The notes: generated by a model from the letters alone, not told the origin. 64,000 nucleotides of DNA from Mucilaginibacter sp. (GCF_028288225.1 NZ_JAQBOC010000047.1:29026-93025); one strand, 5' to 3'. Shown: positions 8,573-17,949, counted from the first letter of the stretch. Numbers and translations: made by a program.

Positions 8573-8950
8573 TTACACACTCGTTATCCACCAGGTATTC
8601 CCAAAGGCATCTTTAACACCGCCACTGCGGCCATAGCTTTGATCTGCGGGCTCCATTACTACTATTGCGTCATTATCCAGCGCTTTTTGAAACACTGTAT
8701 CACAGTCATCAACATAAATAAATAAACCGGCGTTTTGTTGGTTAAACTCATCGGTAGCATCCGCCATCATTATTACACTGTTGCCTATGCTGATTTCAGC
8801 ATGCATAATTGTGTGCTCATCGCGCATGGTTTTAAACTTTTCTGTAGCGTCAAATACTTTTTGGGTAAAGTCAATAAATGCTGCCGCATTTTCAACTATT
8901 AAGTAAGGCATTATTTGCGGATAGCCTTCGGGGATGTTTACTGTTTTCAT
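8573..8950 (-). CDS. VOC-superfamily (PhnB/glyoxalase-like) protein
   Basis: 125 residues with the beta-alpha-beta-beta-beta repeat typical of vicinal oxygen chelate proteins: PYLIVENAAAFIDFTQKVFD at the start and KDAFGNTWWITSV at the end, as in PhnB-like members. Metal or substrate cannot be assigned. A TAGGTTTG box at 8987-8980 may be its -7 promoter element. The stop codon is followed at once by the hairpin at 8476-8565. Confidence 0.8.
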   Translation of the reverse strand: MKTVNIPEGYPQIMPYLIVENAAAFIDFTQKVFDATEKFKTMRDEHTIMHAEISIGNSVIMMADATDEFNQQNAGLFIYVDDCDTVFQKALDNDAIVVMEPADQSYGRSGGVKDAFGNTWWITSV

Positions 8951-8979
8951 ATTTAGTTTATTTCGGATTTAATTTTAAT

Positions 8980-8987
8980 CAAACCTA
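8980..8987 (-). promoter_or_regulatory. Candidate -7 box for the VOC gene
   Basis: TAGGTTTG on the minus strand fits TAnnTTTG, 29 bases before the start codon. No clear -33 TTTG at standard spacing. Confidence 0.35.
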
Positions 8988-9026
8988 GCAAAACCAATAT
9001 CTTATAAATTGTAAAAACCGGACGTT

Positions 9027-9833
9027 TTAAACATAAAGGTATTCTGTCCCTTCGGCCTTCCCTGAGAAATAAAAACCGGGATGATAACCGGTGAAGGCTT
9101 TAACATCATGTATAAAGTGTGATTGGTCATAATAACCACATTCGTAAGCTATGCGGCCCAGAGATTTATTGTTTCCCTGCTGTTTCAGCGCATTGCTTAG
9201 CCTTACCAGCCGCATATACATTTTAGGACTAAAACCTGCATATTCTTTAAATTTCCTGTCGAACTGCCGTGTGGAGAGATTAAAGCGGGAAGCAAGTTGC
9301 TCAACGGAACTTACTTCGCCGCAATGGATCACATGTTTTATAGAGATTGCAATGGCGTCATCCTTTAAACGCGCATGCTGCAAACGCTTTTCAAGGAATG
9401 CTGCCAATATTTCAGCCCTTTTGTTATTATCGCCAGCCGTCATTATTTTTTCTTCCAGCTCTTTTCCCTCGATGCCTAAAAATGTATCCAGATCAAGCAT
9501 TTCATTACTGGTTTTTTCAGATGGAACATTAAAGAAATACGGAACTGCAAATGGGTAAATATAAGCGCCAAAAATGCCGAAGCTCTGTTTGGTTTCAAAC
9601 CGCCGGTATGTATTCGATTGAAAATGGATTCCGGATTGCCAGTTATGTGCAGCACCATCCTTAATAAGCTCATCAAAAGCAGCCTGGTAATGAAACACCA
9701 TCTCCACACATCCGTCGGCAATGGAACGATAGATATATGATTCTTCATCCGCACCAAAATCATGTTCCAGCACCCAAAAGCACCTTACATAGGGCATTAG
9801 TATTAATGGGGGTTGGATAGTGTAGTAGTTCAT
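9027..9833 (-). CDS. AraC-family transcriptional regulator
   Basis: 268 residues. The C-terminal 100 residues form the double helix-turn-helix of AraC proteins: VEQLASRFNLSTRQFDRKFK for the first and LGRIAYECGYYDQSHFIHDV for the second, ending FTGYHPGFYF. The N-terminal part begins YYTIQPPLILMPYVRCFWVL, the sensory domain type found in many Bacteroidota AraC regulators of unknown ligand. The start codon is 4 bases from the inverted-repeat arm at 9838, so that arm lies in its leader or promoter region. Adjacent VOC gene is a plausible but unproven target. Confidence 0.88.
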   Translation of the reverse strand: MNYYTIQPPLILMPYVRCFWVLEHDFGADEESYIYRSIADGCVEMVFHYQAAFDELIKDGAAHNWQSGIHFQSNTYRRFETKQSFGIFGAYIYPFAVPYFFNVPSEKTSNEMLDLDTFLGIEGKELEEKIMTAGDNNKRAEILAAFLEKRLQHARLKDDAIAISIKHVIHCGEVSSVEQLASRFNLSTRQFDRKFKEYAGFSPKMYMRLVRLSNALKQQGNNKSLGRIAYECGYYDQSHFIHDVKAFTGYHPGFYFSGKAEGTEYLYV

Positions 9834-9837
9834 TTTT

Positions 9838-10470
9838 GATTTCGGATTTCGGATGTTCGATTTCGGAATTAAGAAATTTATAAATGTTTAAAAATCATAT
9901 TAACCACCCATTAGTTTGCGCCAATTATCATTTTCTCTCCATTCTGGGGGCGGCGTAAGTAGGTAATCTTCACTATAACCTCTAACATCAAATATAAATC
10001 CAATTCCAATCTTTTCGTCTAATAATCGGTCAAACCTTTTTTTAAGAAACAAACGCAGATTTTGGTCATCCTCGTCAGTTATTAGCTCATCCATAGAATA
10101 ATCTTCAATAACCAAGTAATCATCTACAATAGTTATAGTAGTAGTAACAGTATTCCCAAAACAATTAGTAAATTTCACATACAAGCGCAATTCATTTGTT
10201 AGGGTTTTTTTTGCTTGATTTTTGGTGAGTATCCTTTGTTCTCCCTCGTAATTAAGACTTAATATATTTTCAGCGGCATCTAAGAAAAGCTCGTAATTTT
10301 CACTTATTTCTTTTATCCAGTCCTCATAAAATAAATGTGACTTTTCTGAAATAATTTTTGCGTATCCAATCATAATCTCAATAAATGTATTAAGATTTTT
10401 AAATAAATGATAGATACAATTACCAAAAGAATTTCTCAAATGCGAAATCGAACATCCGAAATCCGAAATC
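9838..10470. repeat. Perfect 28-bp inverted repeat bracketing a whole gene
   Basis: The arm at 9838-9865 (gatttcggatttcggatg then ttcgatttcg) and the arm at 10443-10470 are exact reverse complements over 28 bp. They stand 577 bp apart and enclose only the small unknown gene at 9900-10373. The outer ends are 4 bp from the AraC start codon and 6 bp from the stop codon of the serine hydrolase. The same word occurs after the moxR gene and inside mqnB and mqnD. Confidence 0.9.
9900..10373 (-). CDS. Unknown protein inside an inverted-repeat bracket
   Basis: 157 residues starting MIGYAKIISEKSHLFYEDW. I do not recognise the family. It is acidic, apparently cytosolic (no signal peptide or membrane segment), with a central beta-rich part (ELRLYVKF, TVTTTITIVDDYLVIEDY) and an acidic stretch DELITDEDDQNLR. 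The frame is open further upstream to 10511, but that part would overlap the serine hydrolase and run through the repeat arm, so ATG 10373 is chosen. Base composition looks more AT-rich than its neighbours. The gene is the sole cargo between two perfect 28-bp inverted repeats, which suggests insertion as a unit; this is inference. Confidence 0.6.
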   Translation of the reverse strand: MIGYAKIISEKSHLFYEDWIKEISENYELFLDAAENILSLNYEGEQRILTKNQAKKTLTNELRLYVKFTNCFGNTVTTTITIVDDYLVIEDYSMDELITDEDDQNLRLFLKKRFDRLLDEKIGIGFIFDVRGYSEDYLLTPPPEWRENDNWRKLMGG

Positions 10471-10476
10471 CTTAAC

Positions 10477-12294
10477 CTACATTCCACTCTGTATTGCCTG
10501 GTAAACCACATCCTGAATGCGGGGCCTGATATTTAAGCTGGACAGCTTACTGCCAACACTTGGATGTACCCTGTTTGATAAAAATATATAAACCAGGTTA
10601 TATTTAGGGTCAACCCAAACGCAGGTGCCGGTAAAGCCGGTATGCCCGTAAGTTTCGGTTGATGCTAATTGTGATGGATAATGCCTGTCGGATATTGGAT
10701 CCCACCTGTCGAACCCTAAACCACGGCGGCTTACGTCTGATTGTTTTGCAGTAAACATATCAACCGTTGCTGGTTTAATATATACTGCACCACCATAAGT
10801 GCCACGATTAAGCATCATCTGGTATAAAATAGCAAGATCATTTGCGCTGGCAAACAAGCCCGCATGGCCTGCAACGCCGCCCATTAAAGCAGCGGTTGGA
10901 TCATGCACATAGCCATCAAGTAAAGCGTGCCTATCCTTTTTATCATCTTCCGTGGGGATTATCTGGTCAACGGGGAAGCGGTAAAGCGGTAAAAATCCAG
11001 CGGTTTGCATTCCTAACGGTTCATAAAATTGTTTTTGGACAAAAACATTTAGCGGGGTTGCCGTCAGTGTTTCCTCTATCTGCTGCATAAAACACATACT
11101 TACGTCGCTATAAACATACTGCCCCCTCGTTTTAAGCGGCGAGTTTAGCATTTCGGGCCACATCACCTCTTTAAAATAATCCTTCCGCAAAAAATAATTA
11201 TCATTAACCTTGGTTGGAAAAAAAGCAGATGAATCTGTTGAGTGGTCTGTCGGAAGTATTTTGTCAAAGGTTGGAATATCGGGGATCAGGCCGGCCTGGT
11301 GTTCCAAAATTTCACGTACCAGTATGTTGTTCTTATTTGTTTTACGTGCCTGCGGAAGATAGTTGCCTATTGTAGAATCAACATTTAGTTTCCCCTGGTC
11401 AGTAAGCATCATTGCTTCCATAGTGGTTGCCGAGATCTTGGTCATTGATGCCACATCAAAAATATCAGTCAGCTTATCAGGCTGTGTTTTGCTGTAGGTA
11501 TGATAACCATAGGCTTTATTAAATATCACCTTGCCATCTTTTGCTACCAAAACTATACAACCCGGCGTAGCCTGGTTAAGCATGGCTTCAGTAGCTATAT
11601 TATCAATACCAATAAGGCTTGCCGAGCTGATACCCACATCCTCGGGCACAGTATACTGCAACCGTGTTTTTGTGGTGATAAAACCCATACCAGCTTTGTA
11701 TAAAGGAGATATGTTTTTACTTAGCTTTTGTGTAATGGCAACTCCACCAAATATAGCCTGGGCGCTATAAAATGCAGTAACAGGCGAAATCCGCTCACAC
11801 CAGATAACAGGCACGGCTGCATTGGTTAGTTTTGCCAGCGTATTGCTGCTGCCAAATAAAGCAACTACCACATTTTTAACCTTTTTATTGGTATTGATAA
11901 AATCAACAATGAGCGGATTGTTCAGATCGGCATCATTTAGCTGCACAATGAGGGTATTATAAAACTTCAGGTCGGACGATAGATCATCCAAACTTTTTAT
12001 GCCCGAGTAATCGCTGCCTTTATAAATGGCAACCTTAGCATATTTATTTAAAAGGCTATCAAAACCTGCAGCATACAAATTTGTAAAGTGAATGCTGGCT
12101 ATTTTTTGTTCCTCCAGGTTTTGTAGCGGAATTAAATACGATGCATTATTTAATAACACCGTAACTTTCTCTGCAAGTTTTTCTTCATTTACATATGACA
12201 GGCCCGTGAATGGCGGATTTTGTGCGCAGGCAGAATTAAATAATATAAAACCTGTTAAAACTAATGGATATAACCGCCACTTATTTTTTCTCAT
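10477..12294 (-). CDS. Serine hydrolase (class C beta-lactamase fold) with GH3 C-terminal-like domain
   Basis: 605 residues. After a signal peptide (cleavage near SACAQ) comes a domain of about 200 residues that resembles the C-terminal domain of family 3 glycoside hydrolases (LLNNASYLIPLQNLEEQKIA). The rest is a beta-lactamase/penicillin-binding fold with the SxxK motif ASMTKISA (Ser283, Lys286), YSDVS as the second motif and HTGFTGT as the third. In many Bacteroidota a NagZ-like GH3 catalytic domain, this GH3 C-domain and a beta-lactamase domain are fused in one protein near 1000 residues; here the GH3 catalytic domain is absent. Periplasmic esterase or peptidase is likely. Start overlaps the amidohydrolase stop by 14 bases, so the two are coupled. 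Confidence 0.78.
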   Translation of the reverse strand: MRKNKWRLYPLVLTGFILFNSACAQNPPFTGLSYVNEEKLAEKVTVLLNNASYLIPLQNLEEQKIASIHFTNLYAAGFDSLLNKYAKVAIYKGSDYSGIKSLDDLSSDLKFYNTLIVQLNDADLNNPLIVDFINTNKKVKNVVVALFGSSNTLAKLTNAAVPVIWCERISPVTAFYSAQAIFGGVAITQKLSKNISPLYKAGMGFITTKTRLQYTVPEDVGISSASLIGIDNIATEAMLNQATPGCIVLVAKDGKVIFNKAYGYHTYSKTQPDKLTDIFDVASMTKISATTMEAMMLTDQGKLNVDSTIGNYLPQARKTNKNNILVREILEHQAGLIPDIPTFDKILPTDHSTDSSAFFPTKVNDNYFLRKDYFKEVMWPEMLNSPLKTRGQYVYSDVSMCFMQQIEETLTATPLNVFVQKQFYEPLGMQTAGFLPLYRFPVDQIIPTEDDKKDRHALLDGYVHDPTAALMGGVAGHAGLFASANDLAILYQMMLNRGTYGGAVYIKPATVDMFTAKQSDVSRRGLGFDRWDPISDRHYPSQLASTETYGHTGFTGTCVWVDPKYNLVYIFLSNRVHPSVGSKLSSLNIRPRIQDVVYQAIQSGM

Positions 12295-13912
12295 ATACCT
12301 GCTCTCCGTTTATAAATGTTTTTAAAACTTTAACATTAGGTAATGCTGAACCTTTTGCCTTCATAATATCATTATCCAATATTACAAAGTCGGCATACTT
12401 GCCCGGCTCAATACTTCCCTTTTCTTTTTCTTCGAAATTTGCTTTAGCTGCCCAAATGGTTATGCCCTGTAACGCTTCTTTGCGACTAATAGCATTTTCC
12501 ATCTGGAAACCACGTTCAGGGTATCCCTTTAGGTCCTTGCGCGCAACTGCTGCATAAAACGTGTACATTGGGTTAATATTCTCAACCGGGAAATCAGTGC
12601 CTAACGGCATCCACCCGTTTTGTTCAAGCAGCTGCTTATAGGCATATGCTGTTTTTAAACGTTTTTTACCCAGCCGGGTACCTGCCCAATACATATCAGA
12701 CGTTGCGTGGGTTGGCTGTACCGATGGCACAATATTGTAATCGCCGAAATACTTAAGATCCTCCGGTGATACGATCTGTGCATGCTCAATGCGCCAGCGG
12801 CGGTCGTTCTTGCCTTTTAACACATTTGCATAGATCTTTAACATCACCCTGTTTGCCGAGTCGCCAATGGCGTGGGTACACATTTGGAAACCTTTATCGG
12901 CTATTTTCTTTGCCACTTCTTCAAAATGCTTTGGCTGGCTCAGTAAAAATCCACGCCAGTTTTTTTGATCGGCATAGGGCTGAAGGAGGCAGGCCCCCCG
13001 TGAACCAAGAGCACCATCAGCATAAACTTTAAATGCACGCACGTTAAGTGTAGGGGTTTTATAAGCGCCACGTTTAAATAAATAATCATAGTTCTCCGGG
13101 GCATCTGAAAGCATTACATACATACGCATTTTTAGCGCGCCCTTATGCTGCAATTGCGCAATAATGTTTACCATAGTATATGGCAGGCCGCAATCATCAA
13201 CAGTAGTTAAACCTACGGCAAAGCATTTTTTTTGTGCCTCTAAAAATGCTGATTGGGTTACCTGTTCAGTTGGCGGTGGTATTTTGCGGGAGATAATGCC
13301 CTGGGCGTTATCAATCATCATACCCGTAAGCTTGCCATTTATGGTTTCAATCTTTCCGCCTGTAATGGTTTGCCCGGGTTTAACACCTGCTAAATTTAAC
13401 GCAGCCTGGTTAACCATTATAGCATGCCCGTCAATCCGGCTTAATATTACCGGCCGGGCCGGGAACATGGAATCCAGTTTAGCTTTATCCGGAAATTGTT
13501 TTACTTTCCACTTGTTTTGATCCCACCCGCGGCCAACTATCCATCCTTCCGGATTTTTACGGGCGAATGATCCTACTGAGTCTACAACCTCCTGCCAGCT
13601 TTTGGTATTGTTCAAATCGGCTTCTTGCAAACCAAGGCCATATTCATAAAAATGGGCATGGGCATCAATAAAACCGGGGTATACAGCTTTACCACCTGCA
13701 TCAATAACCCGGCGGGCCCTGTATTTTTCTTCTAAACTATCAGCGCGGCCAACTGCCACAATCTTTCCGGAGTTTATTACAAAGGCCTCCGCGGTATTAA
13801 ATTTACTGTCAACAGTGTATACCAATGCGTTCTTAACCAGCAGGTCTGCATTGTAATCCTTTTCTTTACATGCGGTTGCCAGCAGCAAAAGAACGGGCCA
13901 TATTTTTTTCAT
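12281..13912 (-). CDS. Amidohydrolase family 3 (YtcJ-like), probable lipoprotein
   Basis: 543 residues of the amidohydrolase superfamily, metal-dependent hydrolases acting on C-N bonds. The metal motif is PGFIDAHAHF (HxH), with further ligands in THAIGDSANR and in LGTDFPVE near the end. The N-terminus MKKIWPVLLLLATAC looks like a lipoprotein signal with Cys15, so an envelope location is likely. Substrate is unknown; YtcJ-type enzymes are usually annotated only as amidohydrolases. It is the first gene of a two-gene operon with the downstream serine hydrolase (14-base overlap). A TAGTTTTG box at 13952-13945 may be part of the promoter. Confidence 0.85.
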   Translation of the reverse strand: MKKIWPVLLLLATACKEKDYNADLLVKNALVYTVDSKFNTAEAFVINSGKIVAVGRADSLEEKYRARRVIDAGGKAVYPGFIDAHAHFYEYGLGLQEADLNNTKSWQEVVDSVGSFARKNPEGWIVGRGWDQNKWKVKQFPDKAKLDSMFPARPVILSRIDGHAIMVNQAALNLAGVKPGQTITGGKIETINGKLTGMMIDNAQGIISRKIPPPTEQVTQSAFLEAQKKCFAVGLTTVDDCGLPYTMVNIIAQLQHKGALKMRMYVMLSDAPENYDYLFKRGAYKTPTLNVRAFKVYADGALGSRGACLLQPYADQKNWRGFLLSQPKHFEEVAKKIADKGFQMCTHAIGDSANRVMLKIYANVLKGKNDRRWRIEHAQIVSPEDLKYFGDYNIVPSVQPTHATSDMYWAGTRLGKKRLKTAYAYKQLLEQNGWMPLGTDFPVENINPMYTFYAAVARKDLKGYPERGFQMENAISRKEALQGITIWAAKANFEEKEKGSIEPGKYADFVILDNDIMKAKGSALPNVKVLKTFINGEQVYEKK

Positions 13913-14391
13913 GTGATGTAAATAATATTAGAAATTGCAAACTACAAAACTATATACAAATTCAAATACATAAAGTTGTACGGGGAAATATTTAATTTGA
14001 TGTTTGAGGCCTGCACAAGCACCGCCACCTGGCCCTAAACCGCTTCACAAATCTACCCGGCCAGACACCGGTAGGCGCAAAATATTGGAGGAAAAATCAT
14101 TTTAATTATTTAGCATGCCATAAGTACGCGACCTGTAAATAATGCACAACAATGTTACGTACCTATGGTACTCATTCCGGGTGATCTGTTTGCAACGGAT
14201 TAAAATCCGTTGTTACAAAATATGCCGAGCCTATGGCTCTTTAGATTAGGGTTTAGATTTATTTCATAAAATGATCGATCCAGAGGCGTAGGCTCGGCCA
14301 ATATTGTAGCAACGGATTTTAATCCGTTGAAGTTATGCGGTGAAATAATTAATTTAGCATCGAAAACGCAATTGAAGGGAATTTTTACAAA
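13913..14391. other. Gene-free divergent interval with a REP element
   Basis: 479 bp between the divergent amidohydrolase and mutL genes. It holds the palindromic element at 14193-14329 and a TAGTTTTG box near the amidohydrolase start. The bases 13990-14130 include a GC-richer stretch with no frame or clear fold that I can defend. Confidence 0.6.
14193..14329. repeat. 137-bp palindromic REP-like element
   Basis: The outer arms carry caacggattaaaatccgttg and its counterpart with a t/a variation, each itself a palindrome; the inner arms pair gccgagcctatggctc with gaggcgtaggctcggc. The layout (palindrome within palindrome) is that of REP/MITE elements common in Bacteroidota intergenic regions. 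It lies upstream of mutL. Confidence 0.8.
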
Positions 14392-16248
14392 ATGTCAGAC
14401 ATCATACAGCTTTTACCAGACTCCGTCGCCAACCAGATAGCCGCAGGCGAAGTAGTGCAGCGGCCGGCATCGGCGGTAAAAGAACTTATAGAGAATTCGA
14501 TAGATGCCGGAGCCGATAAGATTCAGCTTATAGTAAAAGATGCAGGGAAATCATTAATCCAGATTATTGACAATGGCTGCGGCATGAGTGTTACTGATGC
14601 AAGAATGTGCTTTGAGCGGCATGCTACCTCAAAGATCCGTAAGGCCGAAGATCTTTTTGCCATCCGTACCATGGGTTTCAGGGGAGAGGCAATGGCGTCA
14701 ATAGCTGCTATTGCGCAGGTTGAGCTAAAAACCCGGAGGATAGAGGATGAACTTGGCACCTGCATATTTATTGAAGGGTCGGAAGTGATAAGCCAGGAAG
14801 CTTGCTCGGCTAACCCCGGGACCTCTATATCGATTAAAAATTTATTTTATAATACACCCGCCCGCCGCAACTTTTTAAAAAGCAATTCGGTGGAAATGCG
14901 GTATATTATTGATGAGCTTCAACGAATAGCCCTGGCTAACCCACAGGTATTTTTTACCCTGCACCATAACGGGCAGGAGGTTTACCATTTACCAGCCACA
15001 ACAGTTAAACAACGCATTATCCATTTATTTGGCAATAATTATAATGAGCGGCTGGTACCTGTTGAGGAAGATACCATGGTGGTTAAGTTGCAAGGCTTTG
15101 TTGGCAAGCCGGAGTTTGCCCGTAAAACACGCGGCGAGCAGTTCTTTTTTGTAAACAACCGGTTTATAAAAGATGCTTATTTAAACCATGCGGTGCTGAT
15201 GGCCTTTAAGGAATTATTGCCCGAGGACACCTTTCCGCTTTATGTATTGTTCATAGAGATTGATCCGGCTAAGATTGATATTAACGTTCATCCAACAAAA
15301 ACCGAAATAAAATACCAGGACGAGCAAACTATTTATGCCATAATCCGCTCGGCGGTAAAACGTTCTTTGGGGCGATATAACATTACCCCAAGTTTGGATT
15401 TTGACCAGGAAAACAGTATCGGGCATTTGGTCACCCTTAAGCCACTGGAAGAAATAGTTCCGCCTACTATTACCTTTAACCCTGATTTTAATCCTTTTAA
15501 CACCAACAGCAGCACAGACCGCGAAATGCCTACCTTACGCAACAGCGGCGATTACCGCAGCTCACCCATTCCAAAGAATTGGGATACGCTTTACGAGATC
15601 AGTAAAAAAGAGGATAATGTACAGCACCAAATGCATGAAGAAATAAGCATTATTGCTGATGAGCAGGAAATAAATAAGCCAAGTGAGCGGCAGCTTTTCC
15701 AGATCCAGAACAGGTTTATCCTTTCGCAGATAAAATCGGGGTTTATGCTGATCAATCAGCAAGCGGCGCATGAACGGATCTTGTACGAACGTTTTTTACA
15801 ACAGCTGCAAAATCATTCAGGTGTTAGCCAGCAAAGCCTTTTTCCGCAATCGGTTACATTAAATAGCAGCGATTTTGAGTTATTAAAAGAACTTTTACCC
15901 GATATTCGCGCACTGGGATTTGATATCAGGGAGTTTGGCAAAAATACGGTAGTGGTTGAGGGCATCCCGGCGGACTTGAACAACGCCTCGGAACATGAGA
16001 TATTGGAACAATTACTGGAAGGCTTTAAAAATAACCAGTCGATTTTAAAGCTCGACAAGCGCGACAGCCTTGCGCGGTCATTAGCAAGAAACGCTGCAAC
16101 GAAAGCGGGGATAAAAATGTCATTAGAAGAAATGAATATATTGATAGATCAGCTTTTTGCCTGCCAAATGCCAAACCTTGCATTGAACGGTAAGCTGGTA
16201 ATTACTACTTTTACACTGAACGAACTTTTAGAACGATTTGAAAAATAA
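14392..16248 (+). CDS. mutL: DNA mismatch repair protein MutL
   Basis: 618 residues. The N-terminal GHL ATPase is complete: ELIENSIDAGA, DNGCGM and GFRGEAMASI, followed by the transducer domain with VHPTKTEIKY. The C-terminal dimerisation domain (about 430-618) contains at 455-466 the residues NQQAAHERILYE, where endonuclease-type MutL proteins have DQHA-xx-E-xxxx-E; Asp is Asn455 and His is Gln457. The other nuclease/zinc motif, usually CPHGRP, reads CQMPNLALNGK at Cys591. So the latent nickase may be lost or altered. First gene of a probable run with the two rhomboids and the phosphatase-like gene. Confidence 0.96.
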   Translation: MSDIIQLLPDSVANQIAAGEVVQRPASAVKELIENSIDAGADKIQLIVKDAGKSLIQIIDNGCGMSVTDARMCFERHATSKIRKAEDLFAIRTMGFRGEAMASIAAIAQVELKTRRIEDELGTCIFIEGSEVISQEACSANPGTSISIKNLFYNTPARRNFLKSNSVEMRYIIDELQRIALANPQVFFTLHHNGQEVYHLPATTVKQRIIHLFGNNYNERLVPVEEDTMVVKLQGFVGKPEFARKTRGEQFFFVNNRFIKDAYLNHAVLMAFKELLPEDTFPLYVLFIEIDPAKIDINVHPTKTEIKYQDEQTIYAIIRSAVKRSLGRYNITPSLDFDQENSIGHLVTLKPLEEIVPPTITFNPDFNPFNTNSSTDREMPTLRNSGDYRSSPIPKNWDTLYEISKKEDNVQHQMHEEISIIADEQEINKPSERQLFQIQNRFILSQIKSGFMLINQQAAHERILYERFLQQLQNHSGVSQQSLFPQSVTLNSSDFELLKELLPDIRALGFDIREFGKNTVVVEGIPADLNNASEHEILEQLLEGFKNNQSILKLDKRDSLARSLARNAATKAGIKMSLEEMNILIDQLFACQMPNLALNGKLVITTFTLNELLERFEK

Positions 16249-16275
16249 CCGCAAAAAGCGGTATAACACATAACT

Positions 16276-16980
16276 ATGAGCGCATACAGGCCATCACCAT
16301 TCGCCAATTTAACACCGGTTGTAAAAAACCTGCTGATCATCAACCTTATTTGCTTTTTACCTTATGTATTATTAAGCGATCATAATTACCAGGTAATTAC
16401 TAATTGGGTAGGTTTATCATATTTTAATTCACCAAATTTTAAGGTTTGGCAATTTTTAACCTATATGTTTTTTCATGGAGGCTGGCAGCATATACTCTTT
16501 AATATGTTCGCTTTATTCTCGTTTGGCCCTATACTGGAATACTCAATCGGTCCTAAACGCTTCTTAAATCTTTATTTTATATGTGGTATCGGGGCCGGTA
16601 TATTACAGGTAGTGGTGCAGGCATTTGAAGTGCATGCAATAATAGGGAGTTTTACTTTATACAATGGGATACAGGGACTTGACCAGGTGGCTCTTACTAA
16701 ATTAAGTGCAATTTATGCTTATCCGGTAATAGGCGCTTCGGGGGCAATTTTTGGTTTATTGGTTGCCTTTGGAATGCTGTTCCCAAATATGGAACTGATG
16801 ATGCTATTTATTCCGGTACCTGTTAAAGCCAAATATTTGATAATGGTTTACATTGTGCTTGAACTATACCTAGGTTTTGCCCAGTACGCCGGCGACAATG
16901 TGGCGCATTTTGCGCACCTTGGCGGTGCATTATTTGGTTTTATATTGATAAAAGCTTGGCGCTTACAAAGGCTCCAGTGA
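16276..16980 (+). CDS. Rhomboid-family intramembrane serine protease
   Basis: 234 residues with about six membrane segments. The catalytic Ser is in GASGAIFG (Ser155) and the His in AHLGG (His214); the HGGWQHILFNM block before the third segment is also typical. Cleaves transmembrane substrates within the bilayer; substrates unknown. It starts 27 bases after the mutL stop and is followed by a second, different rhomboid gene, so the pair arose by old duplication or independent recruitment. Confidence 0.92.
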   Translation: MSAYRPSPFANLTPVVKNLLIINLICFLPYVLLSDHNYQVITNWVGLSYFNSPNFKVWQFLTYMFFHGGWQHILFNMFALFSFGPILEYSIGPKRFLNLYFICGIGAGILQVVVQAFEVHAIIGSFTLYNGIQGLDQVALTKLSAIYAYPVIGASGAIFGLLVAFGMLFPNMELMMLFIPVPVKAKYLIMVYIVLELYLGFAQYAGDNVAHFAHLGGALFGFILIKAWRLQRLQ

Positions 16981-17091
16981 TTTTTTCAATCAAAATAAAG
17001 CTTTAACTGTTTACAAATTGTAAAATAGAAAAACAACTGACAACTTTTTCTTAAATTAGTAGTTATCAGCTAATAAAAGGATTAAAATATT

Positions 17092-17949
17092 ATGAGTACC
17101 CTTTGGCAAAACTTACAATACAAAGTGCTGCGATCAGGCAGCAAATTAAACCTGCTTATTGGTATTAATGTTATTGTTTTTTTGCTGATAAATATTGCCG
17201 ACACTTTAGGCAAATTCTTTTTTAAAACCGGCATAATTGAGTATTACAGTACTGAGTATCTTTTATTGCCATCCAATTTATCAAAGTTACTTACCCATTT
17301 CTGGACGCCTATAACCTACATGTTTATGCATGCAGGTATTTTTCATATCCTGTTTAACATGCTATGGCTTTATTGGTTTGGGCAGATATTTGAAGAATAC
17401 CTCGGTAAAAAACGCACCCTGGGCCTTTACATTATGGGCGGCCTGGCCGGCGCATTTCTGTTTGTTTTATGCTATAATACCGTTCCGTTATTTGCCAACG
17501 AAAGTGCACCGTTAGTAGGTGCCTCGGCAAGTGTAATGGCAATAATTATTGGCACAGCTACCTTATTGCCCAATTACACTATATCCTTAATTCTTATTGG
17601 GCCTGTTAAATTAAAATGGATTGCACTATTTATTATAATTATTGATTTTTTTGGAATAGTAGGCCCAAATGCCGGCGGCGAAATTGCTCACCTTGGTGGC
17701 GTGCTGATGGGTTTTGTATATATTAAACAAGTGCAAAAAGGCAGTGACTGGATTGCCGGGATAGCGAATTTATTTAAGGCAAAATCGAAATTAAAAGTGG
17801 TTTCAAAAAATTCTTCGGGAAAATCGGGTGGGAAGCCGCGACAAGAAGAGATAGACCTTATCTTAGATAAGATTTCACAATCGGGATATGACAGCCTGAA
17901 TAAACAGGAAAAAGAAATACTATTCCGGGCCAGTAATAATGAAGGTTAA
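17092..17949 (+). CDS. Second rhomboid-family protease with C-terminal soluble tail
   Basis: 285 residues. Six membrane segments with HAGIFHILFNMLWLYWFG, the nucleophile in GASASVM (Ser145; the loop is GASAS rather than the more common GxSGA) and His200 in AHLGG. After residue 220 there is a basic linker and a soluble tail, KPRQEEIDLILDKISQSGYD, seen on many Bacteroidota rhomboids. Its stop overlaps the start of the next gene by 11 bases. Confidence 0.92.
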   Translation: MSTLWQNLQYKVLRSGSKLNLLIGINVIVFLLINIADTLGKFFFKTGIIEYYSTEYLLLPSNLSKLLTHFWTPITYMFMHAGIFHILFNMLWLYWFGQIFEEYLGKKRTLGLYIMGGLAGAFLFVLCYNTVPLFANESAPLVGASASVMAIIIGTATLLPNYTISLILIGPVKLKWIALFIIIIDFFGIVGPNAGGEIAHLGGVLMGFVYIKQVQKGSDWIAGIANLFKAKSKLKVVSKNSSGKSGGKPRQEEIDLILDKISQSGYDSLNKQEKEILFRASNNEG

